Shown here in pieces: positions 47,151 to 55,590 of a stretch of 64,000 nt of DNA. Position 1 is the first letter of the stretch. Every line of letters starts with the position of its first letter. A model generated the notes under the pieces. It searched no databases. It was given only the letters and a program-made list of their open reading frames with translations, and was not told the origin of the DNA. Position numbers and translations under genes: made by a program. This DNA comes from Luteibacter anthropi (lineage in GTDB: Bacteria > Pseudomonadota > Gammaproteobacteria > Xanthomonadales > Rhodanobacteraceae): NCBI RefSeq assembly GCF_011759365.1, contig NZ_JAARLZ010000002.1, positions 558,001-622,000 of the forward strand, in the 5' to 3' direction.

Positions 47151-47858
47151 TCAGCCGCCTCCCGTGCAACGCCGGGCCCCATCGGGCGACGGCGCGACCA
47201 GGACTGTCACAGGATTGAAACGGCGGGTCACCGATGGCAAGTGCACGCCCATCAATGCCTGCACCACCATCGCATCGCGATCGTCATTGCCGGACGGTGC
47301 CAGAGCAGCGACCTCGACGATGGCGCCCCCGTCATCGACCCAGAGCTGCATGGCCTGGCGCCAGGCGCCAGGCATGGTCTTCTTGTGGGCGCACAACGCA
47401 TGTTCGATCGCACGCTGGATCGCTTGCGCACGCGTGCCGTCGATGTCCGGTGCGACATCGCGCGCACCCCGTGCGGATGGCGGCTCTCCATCGGCCGGCT
47501 GCGATACATGGGCTGCGGTGACCGTGAAGGCATTCATCGAGGCGAACTGCGCTTCAAGCCCCGTATCCACGAGGAGGATACGCAGCGCATCGCGCGGATC
47601 GACATTACCGTGCACTCCGTGTGTGGAGAGCGATGCGACCAGCGCATCGTCGAACAGCACGGCGATGCCAGTGGCTTCACTGAATGCGCGCAACGCCTTC
47701 GCAAGCGGTTGTGCATCGATGTCGAAGCGCGCTGGCGCATGCGTTTCATCCGACCCCTGTGGCTTCGCCGTCGAGGACCCGTCCTGCGCCATGCATGGCT
47801 GCACCGCAATGAGGAACATGCACGCGACGAGCGCGATAACGCTGCGTGCCACGGCCAT
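47151..47858 (-). CDS. Secreted STN-domain protein ahead of the sigma/anti-sigma pair
   Basis: The 235-aa protein has a signal peptide (ALVACMFLIAVQPCMA) and an STN (secretin/TonB N-terminal) signalling domain at about 40-115: ARFDIDAQPLAKALRAFSEATGIAVLFDDALV and GNVDPRDALRILLVDTGLEAQF. A C-terminal domain resembles a TonB-C fold (QLWVDDGGAIVEVAAL). STN domains normally sit at the N-terminus of FecA-type receptors and signal to FecR; here the domain is on a free periplasmic protein. The ATG at 47858 directly abuts a GAGGA; the GTG two codons later (47852) is better spaced and may be the true start. It is the first gene of the locus. Confidence 0.8.
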   Translation of the reverse strand: MAVARSVIALVACMFLIAVQPCMAQDGSSTAKPQGSDETHAPARFDIDAQPLAKALRAFSEATGIAVLFDDALVASLSTHGVHGNVDPRDALRILLVDTGLEAQFASMNAFTVTAAHVSQPADGEPPSARGARDVAPDIDGTRAQAIQRAIEHALCAHKKTMPGAWRQAMQLWVDDGGAIVEVAALAPSGNDDRDAMVVQALMGVHLPSVTRRFNPVTVLVAPSPDGARRCTGGG

Positions 47859-48032
47859 TCCTCGCGCAGGGACTTACGGGTCTCGTTCGGGCCGAAGGCT
47901 AGGCGCGGCAAATGACACAACGGCGCATGTTTCGTGACAGAAAAGGCTACGAAAACATGACAAGCCTGCCGTAACATCACGATGCCATGGGGCGCGCCAT
48001 AATCCGGCCATTCGCCTGCATGGAGCATGCAT

Positions 48033-48386
48033 ATGCATATTCGGCAATTATTTATCGGCGCGATTCTGCTGGCCGCCACGGCGACTCATGCGCAACACGT
48101 GGTGCAGTTGCCCGGGGTCAGCGCCACGGCCTCGCCAGAGGGCTGCGTGTCGCCGGCAAGCGCAGGCAGCGCCGCGCTCTCCTATAGCTGCCTGACCCGC
48201 CTGGTGACGGCGGAAGCGACGCCCAAGGCGCCGGAGATCCCGGGCGCCGATATCTCGAAACGACCCAGCAACACCCTGGGCCTTTACAACGCCAGCAGCC
48301 TGCAGAACCGGATGGGCCCCAACCTGGGCATCTCGGTGCAGCCTTACCGGCCGAAGCTGGTGTATCCCAACCCGCTCGGCCGGTAG
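48033..48386 (+). CDS. Small secreted hypothetical protein (117 aa)
   Basis: I do not recognise the family. It has a signal peptide (MHIRQLFIGAILLAATATHA), then a mature part of about 97 residues with two cysteines (EGCVSP and YSCLTRL) and a Pro/Asn-rich end (PYRPKLVYPNPLGR). The start at 48033 is preferred over the ATG at 48027 because GGAG lies seven bases before it, and only one base before the other. It is divergent from the STN-ECF-FecR genes, sharing the gap with the TTTCGTGACA motif, and its stop is 4 bp from the stop of the second gspD gene. It might be a member of the ECF regulon. Confidence 0.65.
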   Translation: MHIRQLFIGAILLAATATHAQHVVQLPGVSATASPEGCVSPASAGSAALSYSCLTRLVTAEATPKAPEIPGADISKRPSNTLGLYNASSLQNRMGPNLGISVQPYRPKLVYPNPLGR

Positions 48387-48390
48387 CCCG

Positions 48391-50769
48391 TCAGTGCATG
48401 GGTGCCGTCACAGTAGGCTGGCCGCTGCCCAGCCTGGCAGGCACGGGCGTGGCCGGCGCTGCGGTTTCCTGCAGAGGGCGCAGTGACTCGAACTTCTGCT
48501 GATACTCGTCCGTGACCTGCTTGGCTTCCTCGCCGTTGGTGACCACGCGCGGGGTGATCAGCACGATCAGCTCGGTGCGGTTGCGGTTGCGTGAGGTGGT
48601 GCCGAAAAGCCTGCCGAAGATAGGAATGCGGTTGAGACCGGGGATGCCGGTGTCCGTGGTGCCTTCGTTCTGCTGGATCAGACCGCCCAGCAGCACGGTC
48701 TGCCCGGTCTGCACCGCCACCTGGGTTGCGACTTCGCGCTGGTGAATCGTCACGTTGCCATTGGCTGCCGTGGCCGTATCGGCCGCGCTCACCACCTGGC
48801 TGATGTTCATATAGACCAGGCCACCGGGATTCACGCGCGGACGCACGTTGAGGATCACGCCGGTGTCCTTGTATTCCACCTGGCCCACCGTGTTGTCGGT
48901 GTTGGCGCTGGTGTTGACGAAGGTCTGCGTGATCGGAATCTGGTCGCCGATCTGGATGTGCGCCTTCTGGTTGTTCATCACCACCAGCGACGGCGCGGAT
49001 AGCGTCTTGGTGTTGCCGCTGGTTTCCATTGCCCTGAGTGCGACAGCAATGTTCTTGTTGACGAAGGAGTAATAGAACGAATCACCCGGACCGCTGGCAC
49101 TGTCCGGTGTATAAGTCAGTCCGCCGTTGCCCAGCGCGACCTGGCGCTCACTGGGATGTCCCGGCGTCGTCGTGGTACCTCCCGCCAGGCCCTCCAGGTA
49201 CCACTGCACGCCGAAACGGAAGTTACCCGTGAGATTCACTTCGAGGATGCGGGTTTCGATCTGCACCTGCAGCGGCACGGTATCCAGGCGCTTGATGGCC
49301 TGCTCGATCTCGTTCCACTGCGACGGACGGCAGCGCACCATGAGCTGGTTGCTGCCATCCACCGCGGTGATGCGCACGCCATCTTCGGTGGTGATGGGGC
49401 CGCTGCGCTGCTTGCGGTTGGCATCGAGGTCGTCGAAGCCACTGCCCGAAAAGCCGCCACCCGCCGCGCCATAGGAGGAACCACTGCTGCCGTTCGACGA
49501 ACTGCCGAATCCGTTGCTACCCGAACTGCCGAACGAGCTGGAGCCCGACGACGAGCCAAAGGACGACGAAGACGACGAACTGTTGCCGAAGGAGCCCGTC
49601 GTGCTTCCAAGCCCGGAGCCGCCACGGTTGCCGAGATCGCTGTCACCGCCGACCGTGCCGGAATTGAGCCCCGGGCCGACACGGCCGCCACGATCGGAGG
49701 AGCCGCCGCTACCTGAACCGCCACCGTAGATGCCCGCAAGGTAATCGGCCAGGTCGGCGGCCTGGATATTGCGCACGTCGTACACGTATAGCTCGGGCTC
49801 GTTGCCGCCGCCGCTGTCGATGCGATCGATCCAGCCCTTAACCTCTTCCAGGTATTCCGACTGCGGGCTGATCACCACCAGGGAATTGGTGCGCTCGATC
49901 GGGATGAAGCGCAACAGGCCGGCCATGGGCGTGTTGCCCTTCTCGCCGAAAAGCTTGTCGAGCGTCGGGGTGAGGTCCTTGACCTCGGCGCGCTTGAGCG
50001 CGAACACACCCACGGACATGCCCTTGAGCCAGTCCACGTCGAAGGTCTTGATCGTGCGATCGTAGTTTTCCAGCTCGCTGCCCGTGCCGGCCATGACCAG
50101 CACGTTGCGGGTGGCGTCGGCCAGCAGGGTGGCATCGGCCCGCGCAAAGGGCTTGATGAGCTTCTGCATCTCGGTGGCCGAGATGTAATGCAGGGGATAG
50201 AGCCGGGCCTGCAGGCCACCTACCGGTGCCGTGGCGCCCATGCTGGGCACGACGTTGCCCGGCACGGCGTCTTTCGCGGGCATCACCACGTAGCGATCGT
50301 TCGTGCGTACCAGCGCATTGTTGGTCCAGGACAGCAGCGTCTCGAGGATGGGCAGCGCCTGGTCCTCGGTGACCGGCTGCGACGTGGAGAACGACACGTT
50401 GCCCTGCACGCCCGGCACGATGGAATAGTTCTCGTGCAGCAGGTCGCCCAGGATGGCCTTCACCACCGACTCGACCGGCTGGTTCTCGAAATTGAAGGTC
50501 ACGGTGCCGGCGCCCTCGGCGGCCGGCTTCGGCTTGGCCAGCCCTACCGGCTTGACGAACTCGCCCGTGCCGTTGGTGATCTGGGGCGGAACGATGCCCG
50601 TTGCCGTCGGGTTGGTGTTGGGCATGATGCGCGGCTTCGGCGCCGGCTTCTCGGTGCCCGCCATGGCTTCGCGCTGCAATGCACCGTCATCGCTTGGCTG
50701 CGGCAGCGTCGAGCAACCGGCAAGCGCGACCGCTAGCGCCGTGGCGCCGATCAGCGAACTTCTGAGCAT
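48391..50769 (-). CDS. gspD: Type II secretion-type secretin GspD (lipoprotein form, copy 2)
   Basis: The 792-aa protein is a paralogue of the secretin at 19.0-21.3 kb. Both share the lipobox (LAGC) and CSTLPQPSDDGALQ, and near-identical periplasmic domains and barrel (QVAVQTGQTVLLGGLIQQ). The main differences lie in an extremely Ser/Gly-rich insert (about residues 340-440 here), the segment just after the lipid anchor and the tail. No other gsp gene is next to it; gnd lies upstream on the same strand. It may be the main XpsD-like secretin or a spare barrel. The start ATG 50769 begins the lipoprotein signal and has GAGGGAG at a somewhat long distance. Confidence 0.9.
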   Translation of the reverse strand: MLRSSLIGATALAVALAGCSTLPQPSDDGALQREAMAGTEKPAPKPRIMPNTNPTATGIVPPQITNGTGEFVKPVGLAKPKPAAEGAGTVTFNFENQPVESVVKAILGDLLHENYSIVPGVQGNVSFSTSQPVTEDQALPILETLLSWTNNALVRTNDRYVVMPAKDAVPGNVVPSMGATAPVGGLQARLYPLHYISATEMQKLIKPFARADATLLADATRNVLVMAGTGSELENYDRTIKTFDVDWLKGMSVGVFALKRAEVKDLTPTLDKLFGEKGNTPMAGLLRFIPIERTNSLVVISPQSEYLEEVKGWIDRIDSGGGNEPELYVYDVRNIQAADLADYLAGIYGGGSGSGGSSDRGGRVGPGLNSGTVGGDSDLGNRGGSGLGSTTGSFGNSSSSSSSFGSSSGSSSFGSSGSNGFGSSSNGSSGSSYGAAGGGFSGSGFDDLDANRKQRSGPITTEDGVRITAVDGSNQLMVRCRPSQWNEIEQAIKRLDTVPLQVQIETRILEVNLTGNFRFGVQWYLEGLAGGTTTTPGHPSERQVALGNGGLTYTPDSASGPGDSFYYSFVNKNIAVALRAMETSGNTKTLSAPSLVVMNNQKAHIQIGDQIPITQTFVNTSANTDNTVGQVEYKDTGVILNVRPRVNPGGLVYMNISQVVSAADTATAANGNVTIHQREVATQVAVQTGQTVLLGGLIQQNEGTTDTGIPGLNRIPIFGRLFGTTSRNRNRTELIVLITPRVVTNGEEAKQVTDEYQQKFESLRPLQETAAPATPVPARLGSGQPTVTAPMH

Positions 50770-50904
50770 GGAACAACGTACTCCCTCGTTGACGCGGCCC
50801 CGTCGCCGCTCCTTTCGGCGAAACGCCGAATTGCCCAACTCTATAGGGAGGTTTGCTACCAGCGCTAGCACCATGCTGCGCAAGCGCGACGCAATTCCGC
50901 TCCG

Positions 50905-50943
50905 ATGTGGCAGGACGCGGCGCGCAAGGCCGCGTCCCCACAT
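50905..50943. repeat. Long hairpin at the 3' end of gnd
   Basis: ATGTGG and CCACAT flank GGACGCGGC and GCCGCGTCC around a 7-nt loop. This gives a 15-bp stem with a two-base bulge, only a few bases beyond the gnd stop. No T-run follows in the minus direction. It resembles a second REP type, and could end or stabilise the gnd transcript. Confidence 0.6.
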
Positions 50944-50947
50944 GGCG

Positions 50948-52369
<1,422 letters not shown>

Positions 52370-52519
52370 GTCGTCACCTCTTGAGGGTTTCGGTAAGGAA
52401 ATGAATGCCATCCATCATCCGACCATGCACCAGGGGACAGCCACGGAATGTGACGACGGTCGGCTATGATGGGCGGCGAACCGGCGGCCGGACCGCGCGG
52501 ATTTGGACTGGAAGGACGC

Positions 52520-53239
52520 ATGAACCAGGTGAAGTCGCACAAGCGCGACAAGCGTGTCGCCACCGCCCGCGAGGCGCTGGCTGGCCTCGTGGCCGATGGA
52601 CAGACGATCGCCGTAGGAGGCTTTGGCCTCTGCGGCATCCCCGAACTGCTGATCGAGGCGCTGCGCGACTCGGGCGTGAAGGGCCTCACCGCGGTCTCCA
52701 ACAACGCCGGCATCGACGGCGTGGGCCTGGGCCTGCTGCTGGAAACCCGCCAGATCCGCAAGATGGTCTCGTCGTACGTGGGCGAAAACAAGGAATTCGA
52801 GCGCCAGTTCCTGGCCGGCGAGCTGGAAGTGGAATTCACCCCGCAGGGCACGCTCGCCGAGAAGCTGCGCGCCGGCGGTGCCGGCATCCCGGCCTTCTTC
52901 ACCCGCACCGGTTACGGCACCCAGGTGGCCGAGGGCAAGGAAACCCGCGAGTTCGACGGCAGCATGTACGTGATGGAACGCTCCATCGTGGCCGACGTGG
53001 CCCTGGTCAAGGCGTGGAAGGCCGATCCGTCGGGCAACCTCGTATTCCGCAAGACCGCGCGCAACTTCAACCCCATGGTCGCCACGGCCGGCAAGGTCTG
53101 CGTGGCCGAAGTGGAAATCATGGTGGACATCGGCGAACTGGACCCGGACCAGATCCATACCCCGGGCATCTACGTCGACCGCATCGTGCTCAATCCCGCG
53201 CCGTCCAAGCGCATCGAACAGCGCACCGTGCGCGCCTGA
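52520..53239 (+). CDS. 3-oxoacid/acetoacetate CoA-transferase subunit A
   Basis: The 239-aa alpha subunit has the glycine-rich [25 protein letters not shown] near residue 30 and the [16 protein letters not shown] stretch typical of ScoA/LpsI. With subunit B it moves CoA from succinyl-CoA to acetoacetate or a similar 3-oxoacid, feeding ketone-body or branched-chain use. ATG at 52520 has GGAAGGA upstream; a longer in-frame start at 52466 is less likely. Subunit B follows by 12 bp. The exact acyl substrate is not set by sequence. Confidence 0.9.
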   Translation: MNQVKSHKRDKRVATAREALAGLVADGQTIAVGGFGLCGIPELLIEALRDSGVKGLTAVSNNAGIDGVGLGLLLETRQIRKMVSSYVGENKEFERQFLAGELEVEFTPQGTLAEKLRAGGAGIPAFFTRTGYGTQVAEGKETREFDGSMYVMERSIVADVALVKAWKADPSGNLVFRKTARNFNPMVATAGKVCVAEVEIMVDIGELDPDQIHTPGIYVDRIVLNPAPSKRIEQRTVRA

Positions 53240-53251
53240 AGGAGACCCACC

Positions 53252-53887
53252 ATGGCCTGGAACCGTGAACAGATGGCGCAACGCGCCGCGCTGGAACTCT
53301 CCGACGGCGATTACGTGAACCTCGGCATCGGCCTGCCCACCCTGGTCGCCAACCACCTGCCCGACGGCGTGGACGTGTGGCTGCAATCCGAAAACGGCCT
53401 GCTCGGCATCGGCCCCTTCCCGACCGAAGACGAAGTGGACGCCGACCTCATCAACGCCGGCAAGCAGACCGTGACCGCCCGCCCGGGCGCATCGTATTTC
53501 TCCAGCGCCGATTCCTTCGCGATGATCCGCGGCGGCCACGTGGACATCTCGATCCTCGGCGCCATGCAGGTCACCCATGAAGGCGATATCGCCAACTGGA
53601 TGGTGCCCGGCAAGATGGTCAAGGGCATGGGCGGCGCCATGGATCTCGTGGCCGGCGTGAAGCGCGTGGTGGTGGTGATGGAGCACACCGCGAAAGACGG
53701 CTCGCCGAAGATCCTGCAGGAATGCAGCCTGCCCCTCACCGGCAAGGGCGTGGTCGACCGCATCATCACCGACCTGGCGGTGTTCGACGTCACCCCGGAG
53801 GGCCTGGTCTTGATCGAGTTGGCGCCGGACGTGGACGAGAATCAGGTGCGCGCCAGCACGGAGTGCGATTTCGTTTCGAAGGTCTGA
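53252..53887 (+). CDS. 3-oxoacid/acetoacetate CoA-transferase subunit B
   Basis: The 211-aa beta subunit has the start [30 protein letters not shown] and the catalytic glutamate in [11 protein letters not shown] (about residue 50). A later [19 protein letters not shown] stretch is typical of ScoB/LpsJ. It pairs with the preceding subunit as an A2B2 enzyme. ATG at 53252 has AAGGAGACC upstream. A REP pair and an antisense-oriented sRNA lie just beyond its stop. Confidence 0.92.
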   Translation: MAWNREQMAQRAALELSDGDYVNLGIGLPTLVANHLPDGVDVWLQSENGLLGIGPFPTEDEVDADLINAGKQTVTARPGASYFSSADSFAMIRGGHVDISILGAMQVTHEGDIANWMVPGKMVKGMGGAMDLVAGVKRVVVVMEHTAKDGSPKILQECSLPLTGKGVVDRIITDLAVFDVTPEGLVLIELAPDVDENQVRASTECDFVSKV

Positions 53888-53950
53888 GGGATCGGGTCAC
53901 CCGGGCTTCGGTGCGGGTGGCGCGGTGCTTTGTGTACTGCCGGGTTACCG

Positions 53951-54011
53951 GTCGCGCGCAGGCGCGCTCCTACAGAGCGGCTGTTGTAGGAGCGCGCCTG
54001 CGCGCGACCGG
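53951..54011. repeat. REP pair (inverted)
   Basis: Two GTAG-headed palindromes lie in opposite orientation at 53951-53974 and 53985-54011. Together they can fold into one long stem with a 10-base spacer. They follow the CoA-transferase operon and could serve as its 3' boundary. Confidence 0.88.
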
Positions 54012-54045
54012 CGAAGCCGAAAACACACCGCCAAACTCACCGCAC

Positions 54046-54073
54046 AAAAAAGCCCCGGTCTCTCGACCGGGGC
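54046..54073 (-). terminator. Intrinsic terminator of the sRNA
   Basis: Minus strand GCCCCGGTC and GACCGGGGC form a perfect 9-bp stem with a GAGA tetraloop, followed by six T. The T-run is only on this side, which fixes the direction of the RNA. Confidence 0.92.
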
Positions 54074-54206
54074 CTGGAAAGAAAGTCGCCCTGCGGGAGA
54101 CGCCTCAGCATGGGCCTCGGGGGGGAGGTAGGCCAGATGCCGGATATTAGCGTCGCCGCAGGGCGAGGGACCTACCGACCCAGGGGGAGGGGTTGGTGGT
54201 AGGTCG
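54046..54206 (-). ncRNA. Structured small RNA with C-rich loops (sX13-like)
   Basis: On the minus strand a promoter (54213-54242) leads into about 160 nt that fold almost fully. Hairpin 1 is 54169-54205 (8-bp stem GACCTACC/GGTAGGTC), with a loop holding CCCCTCCCCC. Stem 2 joins 54156-54166 with 54086-54096 (11 bp) and encloses a 5-bp stem (54150-54154/54099-54103) and a hairpin whose loop is ACCTCCCCCCCG (54118-54129). Hairpin 3 is the terminator. The predicted 5' end falls exactly at the base of hairpin 1. C-rich loops that pair with G-rich ribosome sites are the mark of Xanthomonas sX13. A 90-codon open frame crosses it but is Pro-rich and lacks support. Homology to sX13 is inferred from shape, not from alignment. 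Confidence 0.75.
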
Positions 54207-54212
54207 AGGTGA

Positions 54213-54242
54213 ATCATAGATTTCCTAGGAAATGTTCGCCAA
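54213..54242 (-). promoter_or_regulatory. Sigma-70 promoter of the sRNA
   Basis: On the minus strand a -35 TTGGCG (54237-54242) and a -10 TATGAT (54213-54218) are 18 bp apart. Start of transcription would be near 54206, which is the first base before hairpin 1. The fit of the promoter with the RNA's structure supports both. Confidence 0.75.
54220..54233. promoter_or_regulatory. 14-bp perfect palindrome, possible operator
   Basis: ATTTCCTAGGAAAT lies inside the 18-bp spacer of the sRNA promoter and 46 bp before the divergent LysR gene. A protein bound here would block the sRNA promoter and could also act on lysR. The place suits autoregulation by the LysR protein, whose family often binds short dyads near its own gene, but the binder is not known. 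Confidence 0.55.
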
Positions 54243-54278
54243 TATATCTTTCAGCGATCACTTATACGAAAATCGACT

Positions 54279-55193
54279 ATGTTCGATCTGCGCCAACTGC
54301 GCTACTTCATCGAGGTAGCGGAAACCCTGAGCTTTACCCAGGCCGCCCAGCGCCTGCATATCTCGCAGCCACCCCTGTCCCAGCAAATCCTGGCCCTGGA
54401 GGCCGATCTCGGCGTGCGCCTGCTGGACCGCAACCGCCGTCGCGTGGCCCTGACCGAGCCCGGCCGCCTGTTCCTGCTCGAGGCCAAGGCCATCCTGGCC
54501 CGGGCCGAGACGGCCCGCACGGTCGTGGCCGAGGCAGCCGCCGGATTCACGGGTCAGCTGAAGCTGGCCTACGCCACCTCCGTATCCTTCCATCCTGCCC
54601 TGCCGGAAACCTTGCTCCGCTTCACGCAATCGGCTCCCGGGGTCAGCCTGCACCTGGGCGAGATGCCCACCAAGGCCCAGTACGACGCGATTCTCAGCGG
54701 ACAGCTGGACCTGGGCCTGCTCCGCGCTCATCCGGAAGGCATCGCCAACGCCCGCCAGCTCAACGTCGAAGTCATCGACCACGAGCCGCTGGTGGTCGCC
54801 CTGCCCGCCCGTCATCGTCTGTCCGGGCGGGAATCGGTGCGCATGGAGGAACTGGCGAACGAGCGCTTCGTGGCGCCGCCGCGCGGCCAGGCCGCCACCC
54901 TGATCGATCGCCTGAGCCTGCTCGCCGACAAGGCCCGTTTCCGTCCCAATATCCGCCAGGAGGCCCAGCAGATCCCTTCCCTGCTGCCCCTGGTGGCCGC
55001 AGGGCTCGGCCTGGCCCTGGTGCCGGCCTCGCTGCGTACCGTGCGGCTGGAAGGCGTGACCTTCGCGGCCCTGGACGATCCGGAGGCTTATCTGTTGCTG
55101 GCGGTGGCCAGTCGCGTCGACAATACGTCCCCCGTGCTGGAAAGTTTCCTGCGCACGGTGCGCGAGGCCCGCAGCGCTCTCGGCACCTCATGA
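54279..55193 (+). CDS. LysR-family transcriptional regulator
   Basis: The 304-aa protein has the N-terminal winged helix-turn-helix ([51 protein letters not shown]) and a type 2 periplasmic-binding-like effector domain (about 90-295; [31 protein letters not shown]). It looks closest to the BenM/CatM branch. No ribosome site is seen before the ATG; a TATACG hexamer about 16 bp upstream would give a very short leader. It is divergent from the sRNA and downstream of the CoA-transferase pair. Either could be its target. Confidence 0.9.
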   Translation: MFDLRQLRYFIEVAETLSFTQAAQRLHISQPPLSQQILALEADLGVRLLDRNRRRVALTEPGRLFLLEAKAILARAETARTVVAEAAAGFTGQLKLAYATSVSFHPALPETLLRFTQSAPGVSLHLGEMPTKAQYDAILSGQLDLGLLRAHPEGIANARQLNVEVIDHEPLVVALPARHRLSGRESVRMEELANERFVAPPRGQAATLIDRLSLLADKARFRPNIRQEAQQIPSLLPLVAAGLGLALVPASLRTVRLEGVTFAALDDPEAYLLLAVASRVDNTSPVLESFLRTVREARSALGTS

Positions 55194-55281
55194 AAGACGA
55201 ATCAATCCGAGGGCTTGCGTGACCCTCGCAGTATCGCTACAATTTCGTTTTTCCTTGTCTGCAATATCTCAGGAGCTGGCC

Positions 55282-55407
55282 GTGAAGGTGCTTTCCTCTT
55301 TGAAGTCCGCGAAGTCGCGTCACCGTGACTGCAAAGTCGTGCGCCGTCGCGGCAAAGTGTTTGTGATCTGCAAGAGCAACCCGCGCTTCAAGGCTCGTCA
55401 GCGCTGA
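55282..55407 (+). CDS. rpmJ: 50S ribosomal protein L36 (41-aa, zinc-independent-looking type)
   Basis: The 41-aa protein starts at GTG 55282 with AGGAG upstream. It matches the L36 of Xanthomonads and E. coli Ykg[20 protein letters not shown], then [14 protein letters not shown]. Only two cysteines are left, so the four-ligand zinc site of the C+ type is missing. It is a standalone gene with a strong terminator. It may be the only L36 or a zinc-sparing copy; the rest of the genome would show which. Confidence 0.93.
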   Translation: MKVLSSLKSAKSRHRDCKVVRRRGKVFVICKSNPRFKARQR

Positions 55408-55428
55408 TTTCAGCTGCGATGGGTTGTT

Positions 55429-55457
55429 AAAAAAGGCCGCGAAAGCGGCCTTTTTTT
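55429..55457 (+). terminator. Bidirectional intrinsic terminator after rpmJ
   Basis: GGCCGC and GCGGCC flank a GAAA tetraloop (55435-55450), with seven T after it and six A before it, so it can end transcripts from both sides. Confidence 0.93.
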
Positions 55458-55506
55458 ATGGGTGTTGTTTGGGAATCTTCCGGGGTGTGGCCTTGTGCAG
55501 GTAACG

Positions 55507-55573
55507 GTCGCGCGCGAGGCGCGCTCCTACAAGGCTACGAATACCTTGTAGGAGCGCGCCTTGCGCGCGACCG
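55507..55573. repeat. REP pair (inverted)
   Basis: GTAG-headed REP palindromes lie at 55507-55531 (minus orientation) and 55547-55573 (plus). They sit between the rpmJ terminator and the 3' end of the GGDEF gene, ending about 18 bp from its stop. Confidence 0.88.
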
Positions 55574-55590
55574 CTCCGATTTCCACGACA

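Noticed and set aside
53945-54217. 90-codon open frame on the minus strand after the CoA-transferase genes
   Set aside because: It runs through the sRNA hairpins and a REP. The codons are dictated by the stems, it is very Pro-rich, and its ATG lies in the promoter -10 region, so it cannot be the product of that promoter.
55282-55407. L36 gene as an unusual zinc-starvation paralogue
   Set aside because: The two-cysteine 41-aa form seems normal for Xanthomonads as a sole rpmJ, so it is not by itself a sign of a zinc-sparing duplicate.
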